This document shows positions 13,029 through 19,105 of a stretch of DNA of 19,105 bases, piece by piece (the stretch's first letter is position 1; each line of letters begins with the position of its first letter). Both the position numbers and the translations under genes were made by a program. Origin of the DNA: an uncultured Clostridia bacterium (GTDB lineage: Bacteria; Bacillota_A; Clostridia; Christensenellales; Aristaeellaceae); NCBI GenBank assembly GCA_934645275.1, contig CAKUDW010000011.1:1-19105 (forward strand), in the 5' to 3' direction. The notes beneath the pieces are model-generated. The model ran no database searches, was not told the origin of the DNA, and saw only the letters and a list, made by a program, of their open reading frames with translations.

Positions 13029-14111
13029 TTATTTTCTGCCCGCCAACGATTTGCGGTACTTCTCGCTTTCCCAGTTGGCAATAAATGCGCGCGCCTGCTC
13101 GCCCATGGTGGAGAGCGTCTTGCCGTTCTTACGGATGGCGTCGGCAATGAATGTCACAGCGGTGAGCGTTTCGGCGATCACCTGCGCGCGGCCCGAGGCC
13201 ATATTGAACAGCACGCGGCCGGTTGCCGGATCGGCCAGGCAACAGTCCGCTTCGGGCGCGCCCGTACCAAAGCCGAAGCTGCCCGTCAGGAACACCATCT
13301 GATCCGGATACAGTGGCGTTTCCAGGAAGAATTTTTCATCGAACGCGCCGGAGGTCAGCGCCTGGCTCAGGTAGGGCGAATCCGCCTCGACCAGACCGTC
13401 TCCAATTTCACGCACGGCAACTGCCGGGAAGGAATCGCCCGCCAGGCCGAAGGCAGCGGCAATGCGGCCGTTCACATCCGTATGGATTCTCAGACACGCG
13501 TCCGGATCGTCCGCATGCACGATCAGGCCGTGGTTCTGCATGAAAATCACTGCCGGACGGCGGCCGGTTTCCTCCGTCACGCGGCGAAGCTCGTCGCGAA
13601 TGGAGAAGGTGAGCCGCGCGCCGGGGTCCGTGTAGCTCACCATGCCCCAGCCGTAGGGCGCGTCTGCCAGCGCCGCAGCCACGATTTCGCGGCATTCCAC
13701 GCTGCACGCCGCCAGGTTAGCGTACACGCTGTGGCTGTGCGCCACATAGGTATCCAATATGGAATGAAAGCCCGCTTCCACGCTGGGACGCAGCTGCGCA
13801 AGGCCGTCTATCGCGCGCACGGCCTCCTTCGCCTTCGCGGAACCGGCCTTTTCCACATCTTCAAAATCCTTCGGCTCGGCGCCGTAATAGAATGTGCGCA
13901 GCGCCTGGTAATCCAGCACGGCGTAGGCCTTGTCGGGGCGAATGTCCTTCAGGCAAAAACCCGACGCCTTAATCGCCATCAGGCCGCCCTCGAGCTTGAC
14001 AGAAGTATTTCCACCGCCACCCTGCACGTAATCGGCGCGCGCACCGACACTCTGCGAAACGCGGCTGAAATTTTCGAGCCGCTCGCGATTCTCTTCAAAG
14101 AAGTTTCCCAT
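13029..14111 (-). CDS. Class II aldolase/adducin-family protein, substrate unknown
   Basis: 360 residues. The fold's hallmarks are present: the phosphate-loop-like GGGGNTSVK (31-39), a Glu followed by paired metal-binding histidines (E112; AHSHSVYAN, H125/H127) and a third metal-ligand region QNHGL (H194). Family members are Zn-dependent aldolases, epimerases or decarboxylases acting on sugar phosphates (fuculose-1-P, rhamnulose-1-P, ribulose-5-P). At ~360 residues it is longer than the ~220-residue single-domain enzymes, with an extra C-terminal region (200-360). That resembles the aldolase half of bifunctional rhamnulose-1-P aldolase/dehydrogenases without the dehydrogenase, but the substrate cannot be assigned. 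ATG 14111 has the GGGAG ribosome binding site 9 nt away; ATG 14117 is only 3 nt from it. It has its own promoter; 178 bp separate it from oleate hydratase. Confidence 0.82.
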   Translation of the reverse strand: MGNFFEENRERLENFSRVSQSVGARADYVQGGGGNTSVKLEGGLMAIKASGFCLKDIRPDKAYAVLDYQALRTFYYGAEPKDFEDVEKAGSAKAKEAVRAIDGLAQLRPSVEAGFHSILDTYVAHSHSVYANLAACSVECREIVAAALADAPYGWGMVSYTDPGARLTFSIRDELRRVTEETGRRPAVIFMQNHGLIVHADDPDACLRIHTDVNGRIAAAFGLAGDSFPAVAVREIGDGLVEADSPYLSQALTSGAFDEKFFLETPLYPDQMVFLTGSFGFGTGAPEADCCLADPATGRVLFNMASGRAQVIAETLTAVTFIADAIRKNGKTLSTMGEQARAFIANWESEKYRKSLAGRK

Positions 14112-14153
14112 GGACATCCGCTCCCTTCATTCGTTGCAGCTTTAGCTAAAATT

Positions 14154-14182
14154 ATTATAACATTTCCGCGCCGTGAAAGCAA
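14154..14182 (-). promoter_or_regulatory. Promoter of the class II aldolase gene
   Basis: On the minus strand, TTGCTT (14182-14177), 17 bp spacer, perfect TATAAT (14159-14154). Confidence 0.6.
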
Positions 14183-14256
14183 CGTGCGGCCGGTATTTTT
14201 TACCAGCAGTCAAATCGAGGAACCAAACGCGCCGCGAATTTGTCTAATTGGGGAAA

Positions 14257-14275
14257 AGGGCGCGGCAATCGCCCT
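14257..14275. other. Inverted repeat upstream of the SH3b gene
   Basis: AGGGCG (14257-14262) and CGCCCT (14270-14275) around 7 nt, 30 bp before the ATG. No clear -35/-10 pair is seen in this leader, so it may be an operator or a leader hairpin. Confidence 0.3.
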
Positions 14276-14304
14276 AAACATATTCGATGAGGAGGAGACC
14301 CAAT

Positions 14305-15018
14305 ATGAAACATGCAAAGATTGCCCGGATTCTTACATTACTGCTGCTCGTAGCGCTGCTGACGCCCGTGGCGGCCAGCGCGGCAACGGTGAAGCTCGCC
14401 TACGAGGGCGGCGCTCTGAACCTGCGCTCCGGCCCCGGCACGAATTACACCTCCAATGGCACGCTGCACGACGGCGACCACGTAGAAATCATCACCGATG
14501 GCGACGTATGGACGAAGGTGCGCACCGATTCCGGCAAAACCGGCTACATCAAGAACCTTTACATCTCCGGCAGAGGCTCCAACTACGCCTCCGGCACCGA
14601 CTATTTCGATTCCAAGTTCACTGTGTATACCACGGCCAAGGTAAACATGCGCTCCGGCGCTTCCACCGATACCGTGGTCATCAGCAAGCTGAACCGGGGC
14701 ACGAAGCTGAAGGCGCTGGGTGAAAATGGCGGCTTCTATCTGGTCAGCACCGATGCAGGCACGCAGGGCTATGTACACCGCAACTACCTGTCCCGCAATA
14801 AGGTCAGCGGCGGTTCCAGCTCCGGCAGCAGCACATCCGAGACCCGCACCGTAACCGCCAGCTATGTGCGCATGCGCGCGGGCGGCGGCCTGCACTACGA
14901 CGTGGTGGCTACCCTGCCCCGCGGCACGAAGGTAACCGTGCTCAAGCAGGGCAACTACTGGACGAAGGTGCAGTATAAAAGCTACATTGGCTGGATTAAA
15001 AAGGCTTATCTGAAATAA
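14305..15018 (+). CDS. Secreted protein with three SH3b domains
   Basis: 237 residues. A signal peptide (MKHAKIAR, hydrophobic 9-24, likely cut after ASA near 26) is followed by three bacterial SH3 repeats, each opening with an RSGPG-like turn: NLRSGPG (39-45), NMRSGAS (114-120) and RMRAGGG (189-195). Each ends in a G-Y/W-hydrophobic strand (GYIKNLY, GYVHRNYL, GWIKKAYL). A Ser/Gly linker (~168-180) precedes the last repeat. No catalytic domain is present, so it probably binds cell-wall peptides or glycan, or acts as a wall-associated adaptor. The start at 14305 follows GGAGGAG by 7 nt; an upstream in-frame codon at 14287 is before that site. Single-gene unit with a strong terminator. Confidence 0.88.
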   Translation: MKHAKIARILTLLLLVALLTPVAASAATVKLAYEGGALNLRSGPGTNYTSNGTLHDGDHVEIITDGDVWTKVRTDSGKTGYIKNLYISGRGSNYASGTDYFDSKFTVYTTAKVNMRSGASTDTVVISKLNRGTKLKALGENGGFYLVSTDAGTQGYVHRNYLSRNKVSGGSSSGSSTSETRTVTASYVRMRAGGGLHYDVVATLPRGTKVTVLKQGNYWTKVQYKSYIGWIKKAYLK

Positions 15019-15039
15019 AAAATATAAATATCCAAATTA

Positions 15040-15085
15040 GGGCGGCGCGCTTCCAAAATTACGAAGCGCGCCGCCCATTTATTTT
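15040..15085 (+). terminator. Terminator of the SH3b gene
   Basis: Perfect 14 bp stem GGGCGGCGCGCTTC (15040-15053) with GAAGCGCGCCGCCC (15063-15076), followed by ATTTATTTT. Confidence 0.9.
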
Positions 15086-15092
15086 AAGAAAA

Positions 15093-15264
15093 AGAATTAG
15101 CAAAAAAGCACCGGAGACACCACAAGATGGAGTCTCCGGCAGCAGCGGTGCTGGGAACCAAAGGTTTCGCACCGGCTGGTCGCGCCTGCCGTAGGCAAAG
15201 GCGCGACTGCTATACCGGAGTTTTGCGGGCCGGCGGATTTCTAAGGAATCCGCCGACAATTCTT
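15093..15264. repeat. Modular hairpin repeat, copy D (short form)
   Basis: The whole element matches the two ends of copy A. Hairpins: 15111-15122 with 15128-15139 (CCGGAGAC.CCA, 11 of 12 pairs), GGTGC..GGGAACC with GGTTTC.GCACC (~15147-15173), 15179-15207 (GTCGCGCC with GGCGCGAC) and 15231-15239 with 15247-15255 (CGGCGGATT/AATCCGCCG). The shared end CAATTCTT (15257-15264) overlaps the stop codon of the convergent phosphosugar mutase gene by 2 bp. Confidence 0.82.
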
Positions 15265-16954
15265 ATATACTCTTTTCCCCGTCCATCCAGCGCTCAAGCG
15301 CTCCGGCGAGACGGTTCACCAACGCCTGCGTCGATGCAGCGGACGCTGAATGCGCGCTCAGATACAGCTTAATCTTCGGCTCCGTGCCGCTCGGCCGCAC
15401 TGTCACCTCGCCTTCTGGCAACAAATAACGCAGCACATCAGATTTCGGTAACCCCGTATCGTCCGCCAGATAGTCAATCTTGCTCATCACCGGCATATCT
15501 GCGATGGTTCTCGGCGGATTTTCGCGCAGCCCCGCCATCAGCATCCGCATTTTTTCAAACCCGGCCAGCCCCTCGAAATTGAACGACAAGAGCCGGCTCC
15601 CGTAATAGCCGAGCTCAGCGTATATCTCCTCCAGCGCGTCGATCAGCGTCTTCCCCCGCTGGCGATGCCAGCAGAACAGCTCGCAAATCAGCAGCGCCGC
15701 GTTTACCGCGTCCTTGTCCCGCACGAAACTGCCGCTCAGGTACCCGCAGCTCTCCTCAAAGCCAAAGATATAGCGCTCCGTTTCGCCGGCTGCCTCCAGC
15801 AATCCGATCTGTTCGCCGATATACTTGAAACCTGTCAGCACGTTGCGCAGCTCCACGCCATATTTATCGGCAATCTTCTCTGCCAGCGGCGTCGTTACAA
15901 TGGTCTTCACTGCCACGGGCCGCGCGGGCATCTTCCCCTGCGCCGCGCGCATCCGGCAGACATAATCCAATAGCAGCGCGCCCATTTCGGTGCCAGAAAT
16001 GCATATATATTCACCATTATGCAACACAGCTGCACCCACACGGTCACAGTCCGGATCGGTTGCCAGCAGCAAATCACTGCCCGTGCGCTCTGCCCAAGCA
16101 AGCCCCACCTTCAGCGCGTCGTGCAGTTCCGGATTGGGATACGGGCAGGTGGGGAAGCACCCGTCCGGCGTCCGCTGCTCATCCGGAATCACGATATGCT
16201 CAAATCCGCTCGCCTTCAGGCAATCGGGCACACAGGAAATACCGGCCCCGTTGAGCGGCGTATATACAATGCTCACATCCCGGCACACATCCGCGGGCAA
16301 CAGCGACTGCGCCCGTTCGCATGCCAGAAAACGCTCCACAATCGCATCTGAAATGTATTCTATGCGCCCATCTGCCAAATACGCTTCAAAATCTGCCGCT
16401 GGAACGCCGTCGAACGGATCTACGCGGCTTATTTCTCCCTGAATGGCCGCTGCGGCCTTCGCCGTAATTTGGCAGCCGTCCGAGCCATACACCTTGTAGC
16501 CGTTATATTGCGCGGGATTGTGGCTGGCGGTAATCATCACGCCCGCGCGGCATTTCAGCGCACGTACCGCAAACGAGAGCGCAGGCGTGGGCATCAGCCT
16601 TGGATAGATATAAACATGAATCCCATTCGCCGCAAGAATTGCCGCCGCGCGCTCGGCAAACAACCGCGAATTGACGCGACTGTCATGGGCAATGGCCACG
16701 GCAGATGCGCCGCCCGCTGCCAGCACATATTCAGCAAGCCCCTGCGTCGCTTTACCAACAGTATAAATATTCATTCGGTTGCTGCCCGCGCCCAGCACGC
16801 CGCGCAAACCGCCCGTGCCAAATTCCAGTTCTCGATAGAAGCGATCCTCTATCGCTGCGGGATCGTTTGCGATCGCGCGCAGCTCCGCAAGCAGTTCGCT
16901 CGTTTCACTCGCCCTGCTAAGCCAGCGAGAATAAGTTTCAGCATAAGTAATCAT
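15263..16954 (-). CDS. Phosphosugar mutase (phosphoglucomutase/phosphomannomutase)
   Basis: The 563-residue alpha-D-phosphohexomutase interconverts hexose 6- and 1-phosphates. All four family landmarks are present: FGTGGLRG near the N terminus (45-52), catalytic phosphoserine loop TASHNP (142-147, S144), Mg-binding DPDCDR (300-305), sugar-specificity loop GFEES (398-402) and phosphate-binding RPSGTEPK (520-527). Length and FGTGGLRG fit the PgcA-like long group, which acts on glucose and often mannose phosphates. As last gene of a manC-rmd operon it most likely supplies mannose-1-phosphate for GDP-mannose, though a glucose role is possible. The start follows GGAGG by 7 nt and lies 22 nt after gtrA. 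The stop overlaps the last bases of repeat D. Confidence 0.92.
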   Translation of the reverse strand: MITYAETYSRWLSRASETSELLAELRAIANDPAAIEDRFYRELEFGTGGLRGVLGAGSNRMNIYTVGKATQGLAEYVLAAGGASAVAIAHDSRVNSRLFAERAAAILAANGIHVYIYPRLMPTPALSFAVRALKCRAGVMITASHNPAQYNGYKVYGSDGCQITAKAAAAIQGEISRVDPFDGVPAADFEAYLADGRIEYISDAIVERFLACERAQSLLPADVCRDVSIVYTPLNGAGISCVPDCLKASGFEHIVIPDEQRTPDGCFPTCPYPNPELHDALKVGLAWAERTGSDLLLATDPDCDRVGAAVLHNGEYICISGTEMGALLLDYVCRMRAAQGKMPARPVAVKTIVTTPLAEKIADKYGVELRNVLTGFKYIGEQIGLLEAAGETERYIFGFEESCGYLSGSFVRDKDAVNAALLICELFCWHRQRGKTLIDALEEIYAELGYYGSRLLSFNFEGLAGFEKMRMLMAGLRENPPRTIADMPVMSKIDYLADDTGLPKSDVLRYLLPEGEVTVRPSGTEPKIKLYLSAHSASAASTQALVNRLAGALERWMDGEKSI

Positions 16955-16976
16955 CTCTCAGCCTCCACACTGCAAG

Positions 16977-17399
16977 TTAGCCTTTTCTGAATACCACGAG
17001 CTTGCTCAATACATAATTGCCGACAATAACCGCTGCCTGCACAAACAACTTCGCAATCCTGTCGTTTATGCCCAGCAGCGTGACCAGCAGGTACATCAGG
17101 CCCATATCCATCAGCAGCGTAGCCACGCGCGACAGCACGAACGACGCCGCTTCCATCAGCCGGTTCGCGTTCTGACTGTGAAACACAAAGCGCCGGTTCG
17201 TAAAATACGCAAACGCCACCGCCGCAATCCACGAAAGCACGTTTGCAATCTGTAATTGGAGGCCTATGCGCGGGTCTAAAAAGGTCAGCGTGCAGCCATA
17301 GTAAACTGCCAGACTAACCGCTGTCGTTAGCCCGCCGACGACGAGATAACTGATAATTTCCCGATATTTCAGCATCAATGCCCTGATTTTACGCCACAT
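16977..17399 (-). CDS. GtrA-family membrane protein
   Basis: 140 residues with four predicted membrane segments (~16-33, 47-66, 85-108, 113-132) and the GtrA hallmarks ISYLVVGG near the start, ANVLSWIAAVAFAYFTNRRFVF in the middle and VGNYVLSKLVVF at the end. GtrA proteins are thought to flip or transfer polyprenyl-linked sugars in O-antigen glucosylation, teichoic acid and mycobacterial glycan synthesis. Its ATG overlaps the stop of rmd (TAATG), so translation is coupled; GAGGAC is the likely ribosome binding site. In this operon it may handle the lipid-linked product made from the GDP-sugar. Confidence 0.88.
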   Translation of the reverse strand: MWRKIRALMLKYREIISYLVVGGLTTAVSLAVYYGCTLTFLDPRIGLQLQIANVLSWIAAVAFAYFTNRRFVFHSQNANRLMEAASFVLSRVATLLMDMGLMYLLVTLLGINDRIAKLFVQAAVIVGNYVLSKLVVFRKG

Positions 17400-18340
17400 T
17401 ATATGTCCTCACTCGATTCCCGATTCCGCAGTTTATTCCGCCACTCATCCAAGACCTCCTGCAAGGCGGCCTGCAGTGGTATTTCCGGTTGCCAGCCTGT
17501 ATCCAGCGTCAAACGGTCGTGGTTGCAGCGCAGCACCGGCGTATCGCTCGGGCGCAGCCGCGCCGGATCCACCTGCACCGGAATCGGCTGCCTCGCCATG
17601 GCCGTAAGCGCGTCAAGTATTTCCCGGACGCTGTGTACCGTGCCAGAACCAACGTTGTACACTGTACCCATGCGTCCCCTTTCCAGAATAAGCCGATAGG
17701 CGCGAACCACATCGCGCACATGCGTGAAATCGCGCCCGGTTTCCAAATTTCCCACCGTCAATTGCGTGCGCTGGCCAAGCTCTACCCCGGCGATTCCCGC
17801 CGCAAAATCGGGAACAATAAAGCCAAGGCGCTGACCTGCGCCCACATGGTTAAACGCGCGCGCCGCGCAGATATGCAGGTTGTAGGCACGTGCATATGCG
17901 AGCCCCAGCTGCTCCTGCGCCTGCTTGGATATGGCGTAGGGCGTTTGCGGCTGCGGCGAAATATCCTCCGTCACGTTCTGCCCCGCTGCGCCCAAATTTC
18001 CATACTGATCCGATGAGCCCACCAGCAGTAGCCGCGCATCGGGCGCGTGCAGGCGCAGCACATCCATCAGATGAAGCGCGCAAATCGTGTTGGTCTCAAA
18101 TGTGTCCGCGGGCTGCGCCCAGGACAGGGCAACGTTGGCCTGTCCCGCCAAATGCACCACCGCGTCGGGTTGCACGGCGGCCACGGCCGAAGCCACTGCC
18201 TGCGCGTCCCGAAGATCAACATCCAGTACATTCTTACCCGGGTTTCGGTCCAGCCCCGTTACCGCATAGCCATGCGCTTCCAACTCGCGGCGCAGATATT
18301 TTCCAACAAAGCCCTCGCTGCCGGTTATCAGCGCTTTCAT
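17399..18340 (-). CDS. rmd: GDP-4-dehydro-6-deoxy-D-mannose reductase-like SDR
   Basis: 313 residues, extended short-chain dehydrogenase. NAD(P) motif TGSEGFVGKYL (6-16), VVHLAG (61-66), GSSDQYG (108-114) and the catalytic YxxxK in PYAISK (Y135, K139). The segments ARAFNHVGAGQ..GFIVPDFA (160-180) and VGNLETGRDFTHVRDVVRAY (196-215) are characteristic of Rmd, which reduces GDP-4-keto-6-deoxymannose to GDP-D-rhamnose. The partner 4,6-dehydratase (Gmd) is not in the window. It could instead reduce or epimerise a related keto sugar. ATG 18340 follows GGAGG by 7 nt; in-frame codons from 18373 overlap manC. It lies 19 nt after manC. Confidence 0.8.
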   Translation of the reverse strand: MKALITGSEGFVGKYLRRELEAHGYAVTGLDRNPGKNVLDVDLRDAQAVASAVAAVQPDAVVHLAGQANVALSWAQPADTFETNTICALHLMDVLRLHAPDARLLLVGSSDQYGNLGAAGQNVTEDISPQPQTPYAISKQAQEQLGLAYARAYNLHICAARAFNHVGAGQRLGFIVPDFAAGIAGVELGQRTQLTVGNLETGRDFTHVRDVVRAYRLILERGRMGTVYNVGSGTVHSVREILDALTAMARQPIPVQVDPARLRPSDTPVLRCNHDRLTLDTGWQPEIPLQAALQEVLDEWRNKLRNRESSEDI

Positions 18341-18359
18341 GTCTCTTCCTCCACAGGTT

Positions 18360-19105
18360 TTACAATAGGTCACTACGCTTTTGACTACGCAACGTATCTA
18401 GGACCTGTTTGATCGACGCCGTATGGTCCTTGTCACACAGCAACAGTGCATCGTCGGTATCCACTACAATCATATTGTCCACCCCAACCATAGCGATCAG
18501 TTTCGAACTGCCCGATATGATATTATGGGTAGAATTCACGCAAATTACATCGCCGCGCACCATATTGCCACGGGCATCCGGCGCCTTCGCACGCTCAAGT
18601 GCCAACCATGAACCCACATCATCCCATCCGAACGACGCTGGAATAACCAGCACATGCTTTGCACGCTCCATAATACCGAAATCCACCGAAATCGTCTGCA
18701 TGCGTGTAAAACTGTTCAAGAGCACCTTGTCCTGCTCCGGCGTGCCGATTGCTGCCTCAATCTCTGTCAGCAGAGCATAATTCTCCGGTAGGAGTTCCTG
18801 CATCTGTTTCAGGATTTCTGAGACACGCCAAATAAACATGCCACTGTTCCATAGATAATTCCCATTTAGCAGATAGCGTTTCGCAGTTTCCAGATCCGGT
18901 TTTTCCTTGAAGCTCGCCACGCGATAGACGCCGTTGCGCACACTGTTCACATCATATTTCAGGTAGCCGTAGGCCGTATTGGGTGAAAACGGTGGTATAC
19001 CAAGCGTAACCAGTGCGTCCTGCTGCACGGCTTCACTTGCTGCGCGAACAAGGGTGTCCCGAAACAATGCCGCCTGATGCACGATATGGTCCGATGGCAG
19101 CACCA
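18360..19105 (-). CDS. manC: Mannose-1-phosphate guanylyltransferase, 5' end outside the window
   Basis: 247 codons of the C-terminal part are visible, beginning inside the conserved VLPSDH motif, so about 100 N-terminal residues, including the nucleotide-binding loop, are missing. Further landmarks: NTAYGYLKYD, the mannose-binding FKEKPD, LWNSGMF, and the metal/phosphate region SFGWDDVGSW. It joins GTP and mannose-1-phosphate to GDP-mannose. The protein ends after the nucleotidyltransferase region, with no fused isomerase domain. First visible gene of the operon manC-rmd-gtrA-mutase. Confidence 0.92.
   Translation of the reverse strand, partial: VLPSDHIVHQAALFRDTLVRAASEAVQQDALVTLGIPPFSPNTAYGYLKYDVNSVRNGVYRVASFKEKPDLETAKRYLLNGNYLWNSGMFIWRVSEILKQMQELLPENYALLTEIEAAIGTPEQDKVLLNSFTRMQTISVDFGIMERAKHVLVIPASFGWDDVGSWLALERAKAPDARGNMVRGDVICVNSTHNIISGSSKLIAMVGVDNMIVVDTDDALLLCDKDHTASIKQVLDTLRSQKRSDLL

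Noticed and set aside
12966..14723. 585-codon plus-strand frame
   Set aside because: It lies antisense to the class II aldolase and then out of frame over the SH3b gene; both have clear family motifs on the other frames. GC-rich codon use leaves long stop-free shadows.

Overview
The window looks like a chromosomal segment of a Bacillota species, most likely a GC-rich gut-type member of the class Clostridia. This rests on strong AGGAGG-type ribosome binding sites, TTGACA/TATAAT promoters with 16-17 bp spacing, U-tract terminators and the gene families present (PrsW, YerB/DUF3048, FliB-like, oleate hydratase, AspA). The exact taxon cannot be read from this sequence alone. Most genes and intergenic spaces are GC-rich, but about 7.1-11.0 kb is visibly AT-richer.

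Layout. 1-7.06 kb (+ strand): the end of a tRNA-Asp operon, then five unlinked single-gene units: a PrsW-family membrane protease, a glutamine-amidotransferase-like protein, a FliB-like Cys-rich protein, a YerB-like secreted protein with a peptidoglycan-binding tail, and aspartate ammonia-lyase (aspA). Most have their own promoter. Three of the spaces between them are filled by a family of modular, hairpin-rich repeats, and a fourth copy lies at 15.1 kb.

7.1-11.0 kb: an AT-rich accessory island. It holds two small unknown proteins, a compact type II restriction-modification cassette (XRE controller plus putative PD-ExK nuclease on the minus strand, D12-class adenine methyltransferase on the plus strand) and debris of a tailed-phage head module (head-tail adaptor and the last 42 codons of a large terminase). 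Between the controller and the methyltransferase are two divergent promoters sharing one -10 region, and a perfect 9+9 bp palindrome that overlaps the core of the minus promoter and the predicted start of the plus transcript. This is the clearest regulatory device in the window.

11.0-15.1 kb: oleate hydratase and a class II aldolase-family protein (both minus, each with its own promoter), then a secreted triple-SH3b protein (+).

15.26-19.1 kb (minus): a tight four-gene operon, manC (cut by the window edge) - rmd - gtrA - phosphosugar mutase. The mutase and ManC would make GDP-mannose, and Rmd would perform the last step to GDP-D-rhamnose once a 4,6-dehydratase, not seen here, has acted. GtrA suggests the product feeds a lipid-linked or surface-glycan glycosylation step.

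The points most worth following up are the restriction-modification switch with its unassigned nuclease, and the modular repeat family, in which both arms of several hairpins have changed together between copies.
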